Shown here: piece after piece, positions 22,230-33,453 of the stretch
How positions within the stretch are numbered: the stretch's first letter is position 1
How the letters are laid out: the number at the start of each line of letters is the position of its first letter
Assembly: GCA_014529385.2 (NCBI GenBank)
Contig: CM043963.1
Location: forward strand, 64,035,469 to 64,099,468
Direction of reading: 5' to 3'
DNA from: Adiantum capillus-veneris
Lineage: Eukaryota > Streptophyta > Polypodiopsida > Polypodiales > Pteridaceae
Length of the DNA stretch: 64,000 bases
Notes under the pieces: generated by a model
Told to the model about the DNA's origin: nothing
Databases searched by the model: none
Seen by the model: the letters and a program-made list of their open reading frames with translations, nothing else
Made by a program: the position numbers and the translations under genes

Positions 22230-22499
22230 GGGGAGCCTGATGAGCAACCGAAGTGGAAGAAAACGAGGAGATCCTTATTCTTGAACAAATTTTGGCACAT
22301 AAGGACACAAAGAATAAGGGTAAAGTAAGAAGGCGGTTCTTGGTTAAATTCAAGAACTATTCTACATTGGATGCGAAGTGGATGGAGGAGGAGGAATAGA
22401 CTATGCTTTTGGTTAAATTCAAGAACTATTCTACATTGGATGCGAAGTGGATTAAGGAGGAGGAATAGACTATGCTTTTGGTTTAGCATAGTCTATTCC
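22230..22499 (+). pseudogene. E5 chromodomain-like integrase tail with 69-bp duplication
   Basis: EQILAHKDTKNKG and RRRFLVKFKNYSTLDAKWMEEEE match the chromodomain pattern of chromoviruses (ϕLVK-ϕ-K-x-Y...W). In those elements the domain reads histone marks and steers integration. A 69-bp unit at 22342-22410 is repeated at 22411-22479 with three or four mismatches, so the chromodomain core appears twice, each time followed by a stop. The relative E6 has a single copy and a longer tail, so the duplication is private to E5. Confidence 0.75.
22462..22499 (+). repeat. Perfect 14-bp inverted repeat (hairpin)
   Basis: GGAATAGACTATGC at 22462-22475 and its exact reverse complement at 22486-22499 are separated by ten bases. 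E6 has only the right arm, so the left arm looks like a templated copy made when the tail was rearranged. Confidence 0.9.
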
Positions 22500-23067
22500 A
22501 AATGGAACCCCAAATTCAGTTTGGCCGCAGATCTGGTGCAGTGGGATGCACAAGAGGGGAGTTACTCCACTCCTTTGTCAACGAATGCCTTGATTTTAGA
22601 ATACTAGAGTCACTGATGTCTCTTTGAGCTTCAGGGATACTGAGAGTTGACAATATTTTGTTGTATGACTTTATGAAATGGAATTCCGGAATATGAAACT
22701 GATTTTTTCTTGACTTGTTTTTAAGTGCAGGAACTGATAGATGAAATGATTGCAGCATTTTGGTCTGAATGATCTCGAATAGACATGGTTGCAATAGGGG
22801 TTAGTCAATTGGACATCTTTGAGGTCCTGAGTGGATCTAGATGCGATTGCTAATGACATTGCCAATAAATCATGGTCTAAGATTCGAATGAATGTTGAAT
22901 GTGATTGGTCATGTGATGTCCTGTGGTGTCGTGTGATGTGATTGTCGATTGGTACATGTGCTAGATGTGTGTTCCTAGTGCGTAGGTACTAACAGTCAGT
23001 GTCTGCTAAGGCATTTTATGGCCTCTGTCTATTTTGCAGGCGTAATCGAGGGTGATTACAATGCTTT
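22500..23067 (+). other. E5 3' untranslated region
   Basis: Non-coding sequence between the chromodomain tail and the polypurine tract. It is closely matched by 26313-26872 of E6, which shows it belongs to the element. Confidence 0.8.
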
Positions 23068-23736
23068 CAAGTAGGGGGTATGTCACAAATGGGTGATGTG
23101 GCTGCTGCGGGTACACACGCATGCTTGGTTGATTGGCTGCAAAGAAACCCTAAATGTTGGCGTGCCAGATTCGGCAGAACTGATGACGTGGTTGCAGTGC
23201 ATGGACATGCCTGCGAAATGCGGAGATGGTGACACGTGGCAAGCTGTACGGACGTCTCTTTTTGTGACGCTTTTAACGGAAGCTGGCTGGTTGCTTTTTG
23301 CTACGCAGAACCTATGCCATGCTTGGAAGAGAGGGAGCTGTATTTATTTAAAAGATTTGCTTTAATCCTTTGCAAGGCTTGTGAGGGCTTTTACTTTATT
23401 TCCAAAGCTTTTAATTTTCAGCTTTTGAGTTTAGTAGCTTTTGGGCTCTGCTTTTAGCATCCCTTGTCATCTTTAAATATGTGAGCAGGCCTCTCACAAC
23501 TCAGAGCATCTGGATGCATAGTTTGAGTCTGAGCGCCTGCTCACACTCTTGTACTTTGAACATAGACTAATAAAAAAAGAAATACCGAAAGGGGCACCAG
23601 ACTTTGGGGCCAATATCTCTAGGCACGGAACTCCGTCGAGCCAGTGTCGAATCAATTGTGCACTGTGAATTGTTTTGAAGTGGTTATTTGGGTTGTCACG
23701 GTAGATTCTCGACTTGGAGTGTCCAAGTCTATTACA
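23068..23736 (+). repeat. E5 polypurine tract and 3' LTR
   Basis: The tract CAAGTAGGGGGTA ends at 23080. The LTR runs from TGTCACAAATGGG at 23081 to CTATTACA at 23736 (656 bp). TGGAG follows at 23737-23741. Confidence 0.95.
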
Positions 23737-24933
23737 TGGAGTGTAAGCCCTTGGCGTAATTGGGGGTGTGGAAGCTACGTGGACATGAGGTGCGACAGGT
23801 ACATAGACTTGATGCACACCTTTAGGTATTGTTGGGGGCACTGTGCTACTAGGTAGTGGTGCAGTGCTAATAAACGAGGTCCAAGGTGTACTTTTTGTAC
23901 TCATCACCAGAGTAGCTATCGTAGATGTAGTGTCTTCGAGAGACAGATCAACTAGATTTCTAAAAGTAAAACTACTACTTGTGGATTCAGACTGTACCAA
24001 AACTCCAGGCGACAATATATGAAGGGTCCATTGGAATCACTGAAGGAGTTTCCAATTGTGATAGTGTCGGTTGTCTGGCCTTGCCCGTATCCAAGAATCT
24101 CATAAGATCCGTTGAAGGAATGTTAATCCCTCGGTTGTGCCTCTTCGATTGGATGATGCTATGGATGACATTGCAGACTGTCTATTGCCCCTCTTCTAGA
24201 CTTGTGGCGCTAGAAGTAGATTGTACAACTTCTAACCAACCTATATGAAATGTGTAACCCGTATATAGGTCAGTCAAGGTTTCAATTTGTAGGTCATATT
24301 CCCAATTTTCGTTGAGAAATAACCCTTCTACGCCCGGCATACTAGAGGTTAACCTTGAGGTGGAAGCATTGTTGTTCCCCACAGTTTGACCCACATTGCC
24401 TACTAACGCAGGAGCACGTGATTGCTCGATTGCTATGCCTGTTGTCCCAGGGGTCTTTCCCTTCATGGCTTGGTGTTGTTCTAGCAAACTCTCCATTTGT
24501 CTCTCCTTGGCCGCTTGCATATAGCACTTAACTTCTTGCACCTCCGCAAGACTCCTACCATCGGGTAGTAGAACTTCGGGGGGTGATTGATTTGCAGGGT
24601 CTTCTATGAAAGCAGGGGGCAGGATATCGATGTGGACACTCTTGGGGAGTATAGGCTTCCCTGAGATACCAAAGGAGAATCTACCTCTCCCTCACCTTCG
24701 TTAACTTCACTAGCCGCAGGTCTGGAGCGAGTAGTTCTACTAAAGGTTTCTATAAAGCGATCGCCGACTAAACACACTAGATCCAAACTATGGGGTCCAG
24801 ACATGTACGTTTTCGTTTACTTGCTCGAGTTTGGTGTAGGGTGCTCTTCCATAGGTGGGTATTGAGAATCCGCATAATTCGAAGTGCTCGCTAGTTGCTC
24901 GGCCTCTAGCACACGATGAGAGCACAAATGCAT
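23737..24933 (-). pseudogene. E4 gag, N-terminal half (split by E5)
   Basis: The minus-strand ATG at 24931-24933 opens a frame (MHLCSHRVLEAEQLAST...) that meets a stop near 24815 and then continues with MSGPHSLDLVC. It carries on through EVKCYMQAAKERQMESLLEQHQAM (helical, near 24520) to a Ser/Thr/Pro-rich region at 24015-23742. At the E5 insertion point the frame matches the other half of the protein, from 16797 leftwards. Several stops and frame changes are present. The N-terminal part has no domain that I recognise; the assignment to gag comes from the other half. Confidence 0.7.
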
Positions 24934-25472
24934 GTGTCTTTGACACCCTATAAGCGTCGACGAATACCCTCGAAGATTAACCGCTTGATTTTTTAGGCAT
25001 TTTGCACCCCGTTTTTACTCGTTTTTTGATTTGGTTTTACAATCGATTTTTGGATTAGAGTGTGTGATAGCTTGAAATGGGCGTATCGCTCAGACGATCG
25101 TAGTGTGCTTTACAACACAGCGTTAGGTTACCCAAAGCTCCGATGGTCCTCAAAAGGGTTGATTTTTGCTTAGGCTTGAGACTAAAATGAGTAAGTCCAA
25201 AGGGTGACTGAGGCCTGAGCCTGGGCTTGAGCTTGGGCTTGGGGAATGTTTTTGATCCCGGTCCTTTCTTTTAATTTTTTTTATTTTTTTGGATAAGGTC
25301 GCCGCAGCCGTGCCGCACATGCGCACACACACACCTAACCTACCTACTTGCAATTAACAGAGCTACTGTTACACACTGTTTAATACAATACTACAATAAC
25401 TACTCCATTAATAAATTTACTTACTGCACCTTATAGATCTAACATTATAGATCTAATACCTTAAATCTAAAA
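24934..25472 (-). other. E4 leader or LTR sequence, limits unclear
   Basis: Upstream of the E4 gag start on the minus strand there is no coding signal. I could not find a primer-binding site or a second LTR copy. A short direct repeat TTATAGATCTAA occurs at about 25431 and 25445, just before E6 begins. Confidence 0.4.
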
Positions 25473-25485
25473 TGGATATTTCCGC

Positions 25486-26317
25486 GATACATCATAGGAG
25501 CTTTGAGGATATGGTCGACCAGTATGCCACAGATATTGATTTTGCAGTCGTTTTCACACGGATACGGGATGGGAAGAGAGTAGTGGGATATTCCATTCGG
25601 GATGGATACTTGATGAGAAAAACCATGTCGTGTGTTACATAGCCGTTGAGGGAAAAGGTTATGTCTGAATGCCACTGTCCAAATTTTACGGGTCACCGCG
25701 GCATAGCTACCACCATGAAAGGGGTAGAGAGATAATATTTTTGAAGTGGGTGAGTATACGCGCGACTTAGACACGGCTTTTTACAAGGTCCGCGAGGCTT
25801 TGCAGAAATCTCAAGAATGACAGAAAAAGGTAGCGGATCGCCATCGCCGCGATTTGAAATTGAAGGAGGATGATTGGGTGCTCTTACGTTTTGAGAAGGC
25901 ACGCCTGAGAAAGAAGAAGGGAAAGGAGAGGCTTTTTCCAAAGCTTAGTATGGGATACTACGAACCTTTCCAGATCTCTGAAAAGACAATGATGTCTCCT
26001 TCCGACTGAAACTGCACTGACACTTGGAGGATTCACAATGCATTCCATGTGAGTCTCTTGAAACCTTTTAAAGGTGATGGGCCTGATGATGGGGAGCCTA
26101 ATGAGCAACCCGAAATGGAAGAAAATGAGGAGACCCTTGTTCTTGAACAGATTTTGGCACATAAGGACACATAAGAATAAAGGTAAAGTCTGAAGGAGGT
26201 TCTTGGTTAAGTTCAAGAACTATCCTGCATTGGATGCGAAGTGGATGGAGGAGGAAGACCTAGTAGATACTCTTCAGATTGTGAAACTTTACCTCAAAGC
26301 TTTTGGTTTAGCATAGT
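25486..26317 (+). pseudogene. E6 integrase remnant with chromodomain-like tail
   Basis: Fragments readable as HHRSFEDMVDQYATD (RNase H-integrase linker), the zinc-binding region up to about 25733, the integrase C-terminus and a chromodomain tail. The tail contains FLVKFKNYPALDAKWMEEEDL followed by VKLYLKAFGL before a TAG. This intact tail shows what the duplicated E5 version was derived from. Frameshifts occur near 25630, 25985 and 26175. Confidence 0.8.
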
Positions 26318-26872
26318 CTACGCCAAATGGAACCCAAAATTCAGCTTGGCTGGAGATTTGGTGCAGTGGGATGCACAAGAGGGGAGTTACTCCGCTCCTT
26401 TGTCAACAAATGCCTCGATTTTGATACTAGAGTCACTTATGTCTCTTTGAGCTTTAGGGATAGTGACAACTGACAGTATTCTGCTATATGACTTTATGAA
26501 ATGGAATTCCTGAATATGAAACTGATTTGTTCTTGACTTGTTTTTAAGTGCAGGAACTGATAGACGAAATGACTATAGCATTTTGGTCTAATTGATCTCG
26601 AATAGACATGGTTGCAATAGGGGTTAGTCAATCGGGCATCGATGAGGTCCCGACTGGATCTAGATGCGATTGCTAGCTACGTTGTCGATACATCATGGTC
26701 TAAGATCCGAATGAATATTGAATGTCATGTGATGCCGTGTGATGTGAGTGTAGATTGATACATGTGCTAGATGTGTGTTCCTAGTACGTAGGTACTAACA
26801 GTCAGTGTCTGCTAAGACAGTTTATGGCTTCTGTCTGTTTTGTAGGCGTAATCAAGGGCGATTACAATGCTT

Positions 26873-27458
26873 TCAAGAGGGGGGTATGTCACAAAGTGAT
26901 GACGTGGCTGCCCAAACCAAAACCCTAACTGCTGAAACCCTAATTATGCCAAAAATCCTAACCCTCACCCTGGCATGACACGTGGCAGTAGTACGGACGT
27001 CCGGATTTTGCGCTGGTTGTACGACAGCTTTTGGAAAGTACTTTTTCCATGCAAATTGAAAGAGAGAGAAGAGAACTCTCTTTTGCTTTAAATTTTAGGG
27101 CAAGAAAGAGAGAGATCTTGAGAGAGAAAAGAAAAGCACAGCTTTTGAGCTTTTGATTTTAAGCGTTTGGGGCTTTGCTTTTGGCATCCCTCGTAACTCT
27201 TTATAAGTGAAGTTGGTCTCTCACTTCTCAGAGCATCTGGACACAGAGTCTGAGAGTGAGACCCAACCACTCTTGTACTTTGAACTCAGATTAATACAAA
27301 AAGAAATACCGAAAGGGCGCCAGTCTTTGGGGCCAATATCTCTAGGCACGAAACTTCGCCGGGCCAGTGTAAATCAATTGTGAATTGTGAACTGTTTTGA
27401 AGTGGTTATTTGGTGCTGTCGCGGTATTTCTTGACTTGGAGAGTCCAAGTCTGTTACA
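26873..27458 (+). repeat. E6 polypurine tract and 3' LTR
   Basis: The tract CAAGAGGGGGGTA ends at 26886. The LTR runs from TGTCACAAAGTGATG at 26887 to CTGTTACA at 27458 (572 bp). It is shorter than the E5 LTRs and differs from them most in the first 170 bp. Confidence 0.92.
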
Positions 27459-29050
27459 GGCGACACTATTTATATGGTGTCGAGTTTGAAGTGGTGTTTG
27501 ATCATGAGAGTATAAAATGCTTTACTTCTTAAATGGACTTGAAGGGTCGTAAATCTATATGGACGAAGATCCTTCAAGATTATGATTGTAAGCTACGATA
27601 TCACAAGGGGCGATATAATGTTGTAACGAAAGCACTAAGCCGAATTCCTCAGATTAATTCACTTGCTTCCATGGAAATAAAGAGTGAATTTTTGGAGTCA
27701 TTACTGCAAGTGTGCACAAGATCAATCATATGCTAAAGTGTGGAGTGAAGGTTTAAGAAGGATCCCTCACACTCACATGACTACTTAATCACAAGAGTAG
27801 AGTATATGTGTCAAAGGACTCAGACACTAGGCACCCATATTTGAGTGTCACAATAGTCCAGGTGCTGGTCATCAAGGTATTCATAAGACGTATGTCTTAG
27901 TTTGATGAAAATTTTATTGGCTAGGCTTACATCATGATGTTTAAGAGTATGTACTAAACTGCCAACAGTGCCAAGTTAATAAGGCAGAGCATCTCAAGGT
28001 AGGTGGCCTTTTACATCCTTTAGAGATTACACAAGGTAAGTGGGAGATTATCTCTATGGATTTTGTAGTAGGACTACCTAATACAAATCGTGGCCATGAT
28101 ATCATATGGGTAATTGTAGACCGTCTAACAAAGATGTGTCGATTTATTTCCACTAAGACTACGGTTAAGACACCAGAATAAGCACGCGTATTTATAGAGC
28201 ATATATATAGACTCTATGGTCTTCCAGCTAGTATCATTAGTGAGAGAGACCGAGATCTCTTTTGAAGAGTTGTGTTCCAAAAGTTGGAAACTACATTGAA
28301 TCTTAGTACGACTGATCATCCACAAACAGATGGTCAAACCGAAAAGGTTAATCAAGTGCTGGAGGATATGCTACAAGCGTAAGTTAGCCAGAAGAAAACC
28401 AATTGGAAAGAATACTTACCTATATTGGAATTTTCTTATAATAGTTCAAAGCATGTGACTACATGGTTTAATCCATTTATGCTTTTATGTGGTTTTCAAC
28501 TTAGATCACCCGGGGGTTGGCTATGGAGAAGATACAAAAAGTGAAGTATTTTCTTCAAGACCATTTTGATATGCTTCGAGTTGCTCGACAGAACGATAAG
28601 CAAGATGAAGATCGATATAAGAAGTACGCAGATGAGCATCTCCATCTTGCTACTTTCCAAGAAGGAGATAAGGTTTTCCTCAAGATTTCAGAGCATTAAG
28701 AAATTCTGAAGACGAGAAAAGTTTCTAAACTTTCACCACGATATTGTGGAGCATTTATCATTCTCAAATATATACGTCAAGTGGCATATAAGTTAGCTCT
28801 TCCTGAGCACTCACGAGTTCATCCTGTTTTTCACGTTAGCCATTTACAAAAACAGCTAGGACACAATGATAATTTCATTGACATAGGTGTGTTAGTTGAC
28901 ATTATTCATGAGATTCGCACCAAACATCATGTCAAATGATAGGTGTTGGTAAAATGGCTAGATAGCCCTAAAGAAGGTTCTACATAGAAGAATGTCTCCG
29001 CACTTACGAAACATTTTCCTATGTTTGTTTGCGAGGATGAAAACGATTCT
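27459..29050 (+). pseudogene. E7 RNase H end, integrase and chromodomain
   Basis: The segment opens with HYLYGVEFEVVFDHESIK, then KILQDYDCKLRYHKGRYNVV (RNase H C-terminus). Integrase motifs are MDFVVGLPNTNRGHD (first Asp), SIISERDRDLF (the second catalytic Asp of S-D-R-D is Glu here) and HPQTDGQTEKVNQ (catalytic Glu). A GPY-like region (LSPRYCGAFIILKYIRQVAYKLALP) and a chromodomain-like VLVKWLDSPKEGST...FPMFVCEDE follow. Stops occur at several places, including TGA for Trp at 28262-28264 and TAA for Gln near 28180. It is an inactive chromovirus pol fragment. Confidence 0.88.
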
Positions 29051-29064
29051 CCAAGGGGGGGGAG
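29051..29064 (+). promoter_or_regulatory. E7 polypurine tract
   Basis: CCAAGGGGGGGGAG ends three bases before the LTR start and would prime plus-strand DNA. Confidence 0.88.
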
Positions 29065-29067
29065 TAA

Positions 29068-30752
29068 TGTAAGGACATGGGACCTATGGGCAAGGCCACC
29101 GGCACGGTCGGACAATGTGTGTCATAAAATCTAATATCTAACTAACCCAAATGATTTTCTCATATTAAATTGATCACTTAATATGGGAGAATAAACGGGA
29201 ACAAGTGTTAAGATATAGGTGTGTGCTTATAGATCTATCTCAACACGGGGCCAATGGTAAAGGGGCCCAAAAGGGAGATGGTCTATCAAAGAGCAAGGCT
29301 AACCAATGGAGCATAAGACCTTAGGGTTAGCTTCATTGAAGACCTCCAATAAATGTATGTAAAAAGTCCTTTGACCTTAAGTAAGCTAGGGCTGAGCTTG
29401 AGGTGGGAACCCGGCCCAAGCTCGAGGTGCTTGTCGTGCTTGAGGTGTTTGTCATGCTTGAGGTTCTTGATTAAGATGCTTGAGGTGCTTGACTGGCTCC
29501 ATGCTTGAGGTGCTTGACTGGCTCCATGCTTGAGGTGCTTGACTTGCTGCATGATTAAGGTACTTGAGGTGCCTTGAGAAGCTTGCCTGAGATGCTTGTG
29601 GGAACACCCCCTAGTTCAAGTGCTTTGTCATGCTTGATGAGTAAGGTGCTTGATCACCTAAAGTCAAAATCATTCCTACAAGAGGGGGGGCGAGCCCTTT
29701 TCCTAGGAGCTAGAGAGAGAACACCCACTCACACACACAAGGGAAGCCCCAACTTGAAGAGGCAGCAAGGACACATGTCAGGCCCCTACCCATGTTACCT
29801 TCATGTGTTGCTTGAAGCCTATTGGCTAAGCTTCAAAGGGGTCCAATGATAAATTACTTGAATTATCTAATTGATTTTTCATTTATCAAGTCCTCTCTCT
29901 CAAAGGGGAAAGGGGGACACTTGTCCCAAGGCTACCCATGTTGCTTGTAATGGCTCCTGCTTGTGATTGGCTAGGCCTGGAGGGGTCCAGTGAGCTTCAA
30001 GCATGAGCTACAAGGGGGGGTCGACCCAAGCTAGCTAGGGCCTTGCTTGAGGGGTATACTCACCCACACACACTCACAATCACTCTCATTGTGTGCTATG
30101 CAAAGTGCAAGAGCTCCCTCTCCAAGAAAGTAGAGGTTGAGAGCCTACACCAACACTCTTGGCTATGGAGTGCAAATCCAACCAAGAGCCATGCTTCAAT
30201 GCTTAAGCTTGCCATCTCCTTCTTCTTCATTACTATGCTATTATGTATGCTAGCAACAAGAGTATGATAAGTGAGGAACTAATTCTTTCTCCTACGAAAT
30301 GTTTCTTCTTCCTCTTCCCTACCCTCATTCCCTGCTAGCTCTCTCCACCTTCGAAGGTGTTTGAGGTCTTGGGACTGAGGCTTGGGATAGTTAAAGCTTT
30401 CTTCAAGTTTATGTTATGTTTGTGGTGCATGAAGCCTTCCATCTTCATGGCATCACCTAGGTCACAAGGAACACAAAGACTGTATTGTAACAAGTCTCTC
30501 TTTATGGGAGAAATCATAATACAAATGCCTATTGGAGGGGGGACCGGCTCCACATAAATCCGGTCCTCAATTGTTGTCATGTTCTCTAAACTCTCTCTCT
30601 TGCAAAAGTATTGTCTATGCCAAGTTAACTAATTGCTATGATTATGTTGCTATCTTCAATTATGTCTACCCGCTATGCTCACAAAATCATTTCTTGAAAG
30701 TACTCTCATTAAATTCCGCTATTCTCAAATTGAATAGGCAAATTCCATTACA
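29068..30752 (+). repeat. E7 single LTR (1685 bp) with internal minisatellite
   Basis: It starts TGTAAGGACATGG and ends CCATTACA, with TGTAA/TTACA inverted ends. At about 29385-29600 it holds a degenerate minisatellite built on GCTTGAGGTGCTTGA. The open frames over this stretch, on both strands, are low-complexity by-products. A short GT/CA-rich stretch lies near 30065. No second copy is in the window. Confidence 0.88.
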
Positions 30753-30771
30753 TTGGTATCAGAGCATTTGG
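30753..30771 (+). promoter_or_regulatory. E7 primer-binding site, initiator tRNA-Met type
   Basis: TTGGTATCAGAGCATTTGG follows directly on the LTR end and contains the full TGGTATCAGAGC core. Confidence 0.95.
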
Positions 30772-31167
30772 TTTCTCTTTTCTTGCTTAAGAAGAGAGGT
30801 CCTTAAGTAGCCTATAAATGGTTGATGTTGTTAATTATAATAGAGTAAGTGGAACTGGGATCTAATACCGGTTTTGTTAAGCCCACTATGTGGGGGATGG
30901 TGCACACCTCGGGAGCTTTGGACTTAATAATGGAGTCTTTTTAGACTTGCCTACGGCTTTACCATTATTGAGCCATAAGAAGTCCGAAAGGAGCTAGCCC
31001 TTGGCAACTCTGCTATGTTAGACCTACTCCTCTACTCTCTATAATTAACCACTTTGAGCCGTGGGTGTAGATACTTAAGAGCCGATTTTCAAAGGCTAAG
31101 AGGAGTGGCAACTAAGGTTTTGAATTGCCAAAGCATACACTAAGTACATACATAAAATTTTGTTAAC

Positions 31168-31670
31168 ATGGCTGACAATAATCAAGAGAGTAGAATGAAC
31201 ATTGATAGCTTTGACTTTGCACATGAAGGTGCTAATGATGATGCTCCCATGTTTGTGAATTATCTTGTGACTAGGTTGCAACAAGCTATGGGCAACCCTA
31301 CCTTGCAAGCCGAAGTTACTCAACAACTTCGTGCCTATGGAATTTACCTTCCTCTCCAAGAGGAGAGAGAGCTTAGGAGGCCTCTTGAAGAGACCCCCAA
31401 AAGAAGACTCTCTCCCATTCGAGAGGAGGAATCCAAAGAGAAAGAAAGCAATGAAAGTCTAGGTTTTGGAAAAAAAATCCAAAACCATAGTAGATCCACC
31501 CATTTTGAAAAATCCTTTCATGACCTTATAGTTCAAAGACTACTACATATGGCAAATATGAGAAATTTGTAAACTTTTTCATGTCTTGATCACAACAAAC
31601 CTCCAAAGTTTGATGGACTAGTGCATTTTGCTCAAAACAGTCATTTCTTACGGCTGATTGCATATAAATA
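31168..31670 (+). pseudogene. E7 gag, N-terminal fragment
   Basis: The ATG at 31168 opens 134 codons: an acidic start, a segment resembling gag N-termini (VNYLVTRLQQAMGNPTLQAEVTQQLRAYG) and an Arg/Glu-rich stretch, then a stop at 31570-31572. In another frame HNKPPKFDGLVHFAQ near 31590-31635 reads like the beginning of the gag core, after which similarity ends. The position 415 bp after the primer-binding site fits gag. Function would be capsid formation; this copy is truncated. Confidence 0.65.
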
Positions 31671-33138
31671 AGAGTGTGGATTTTTTTAGGACATGAGATA
31701 AAATTCCCCGTTAACTTCAATGAGCTGGTGGTCAAAACATATGGTTACTTTTGTCTCACTATTTTTTGGGACAGGTTAAAAAAAGTTTCATTTTTGCCAT
31801 TCTGTGGACCTATCATCAAAGTTTCTATAGTCACGCTCAATACAGATACTATACACATGTTTTATTAGTTCCTTTTGGGCTTTTGTATCCCAAAAGGAGC
31901 CATGTAGCATGTCAAAATAATAATGGATCTCTTACTAAGTGCAACCTTGGGGACAATGATAAAGTGCTAAATACAGCAAACATGACAAAACTGGGTTTAT
32001 CATTATGGCCTCTAAAATCCCATAGAAACTACTCAATATCTAGCCAAATCTATAGTTTATGATTAGATAATGTTTCTACCTACAAAATACACAGAATTGT
32101 CCTAAGAAACTAGTAATATTGAGAAAGCTTCTCTTGCTACACTCAAATGTCTTGTATTCTTCAGCAATCAAAAAACTCAACCATCATCATATACTATGTT
32201 ATATAGCATAATAGGTCCCCCAAAATTCAAGCAAGATTAGCTTTATGATATATATGACACTTACACAATCAAAATTGCATTTGAATATCAAGAAAGCCAC
32301 CAAAAAAATCATAAAAGTGCTAGTTTTGGCCAAAAATAGGATTAGGTAATTCTTATAATTTGGGCATAACTTTCAATTTTAACACTTAGTTCTCCCTAGA
32401 AGCATCAAAACATGTTGATAACTACGAATGATTATTCTCTAGCAATCCAAACCTCACAAACATGAATTTTAGTGAGAGATACCCCTCTGAGGGGTCTATA
32501 CACAAAATATACAATTTACACCTTTATACAATTTTGAATATACATCAGTTGCGAAAGCATTTGCATAGGAGCCAGACTGTATTTAGAGGCACCTAGCGGC
32601 TAGTGCTACCCCTGAATGGGTGTGATGGATGAAAGCGTAATCAAGAAAAGAATAACGTTGTGGAGGGTGCATATATGTGTACACCGCATTGCTGAAAGAG
32701 ACAATATAGTGGAGGGTCAAATAGAGTGCACAGAGACATGAGAGAATGAAAAAAAATAAATTTAAATGTCCCATCTAAATGAAATAAGCAACCATATATT
32801 AATACAATGATAAAATATGGGTATACCATAAAATCAAAAGAAGTATAACAAAATAACTAGCAGAGCACGAGACCCTGTGTAGGGATCGACCGATCCATCT
32901 ATCCACTTCAGCTCTACTACAGACAGAGAGAATTTCACTTCGCCGAGAGCGAGCGAGAAAACCTCCAACCTACCTAATCCAGACATAGGCTGAGGCCACT
33001 TCACCTCCCTCCATGAACGTGAGCTCTGAAAGGATCCAAATACTAGTAGCTGGTAGGATATCAATACAAACCATATCAGTTTGGGCGCCACACCTCTTCG
33101 ATACCCACCATCGGGTGTTTAGGCAAAGCCACAGCAAA
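31671..33138 (+). other. AT-rich sequence with no recognised feature
   Basis: No motif-bearing frame, LTR end or long repeat was found in this stretch. The short open stretches have no family signature. Confidence 0.5.
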
Positions 33139-33453
33139 ATCTTTCACGTGTTAGCCATGTAGATCGTTCAATCCCCGATGCACTAACTGTGTAGATGAGC
33201 CTAACAAAAAAAAAAAACCTATGCAATACCCTAGATCCAGCAAATCCCCGGGTCAACGACCCTTTTATCTAATGCTAAGGGATGTAGGTGATCCTAATCT
33301 TTCACGCGTTAGCCGTGTAGATCGTTCAATCCCCGATGCACTAACTGTGTAGATGAGCTTAACAAAAAAAAAAACCTATGCAATACCCTAGATCCAGCAA
33401 ATCCCCGGGTCAACGACCCTTTTATCTAATGCTAAGTGATGTAGGTGATCCTA
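33139..33453 (+). repeat. Two tandem copies of a 158-bp unit
   Basis: The unit beginning ATCTTTCACG at 33139 is repeated at 33297 with only a handful of mismatches and a one-base length change in an A run. The array ends exactly where the segmental duplication copy 1 begins (33454). Confidence 0.95.

Larger units (their letters stand above)
16803..23736 (+). mobile_element. E5: chromovirus-like Ty3/gypsy element nested in E4
   Basis: A complete 6.9-kb element with two LTRs of about 657 bp, an initiator-Met primer-binding site, gag, protease, RT, RNase H, integrase, a chromodomain-like tail, a polypurine tract and matching TGGAG target duplications. It sits on the opposite strand to its host, the E4 gag. 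The LTRs differ by roughly a tenth, most strongly in their first 120 bp, indicating an old insertion. All coding regions carry stops or frameshifts. E6, 2 kb downstream, is a shorter relative. Confidence 0.95.
25473..27458 (+). mobile_element. E6: truncated and internally deleted relative of E5
   Basis: From about 25473 the sequence follows E5 from about 21015 (RNase H/integrase junction) and keeps about 30 bp missing in E5. Near 25733 it jumps to the counterpart of about 21867, losing roughly 630 bp of integrase. It then continues through the integrase tail, a single chromodomain-like segment (about 26200-26310), the 3' UTR and a 3' LTR. The 5' part of the element, with gag to RNase H and the 5' LTR, is absent. 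Confidence 0.9.
27459..31625 (+). mobile_element. E7: chromovirus remnant arranged pol - LTR - primer site - gag
   Basis: RNase H end, integrase and chromodomain are followed by a polypurine tract, one LTR of 1685 bp with perfect TGTAA...TTACA ends, an initiator-Met primer-binding site and the start of a gag. The single LTR therefore acts as a 3' LTR to the left and as a 5' LTR to the right. The left end abuts the E6 3' LTR inside the RNase H coding sequence. The right end is lost just after the first gag-core residues. Confidence 0.88.

Noticed and set aside
29286-29552. 88-codon minus-strand frame rich in HLKHD
   Set aside because: It is the translation of the LTR minisatellite.
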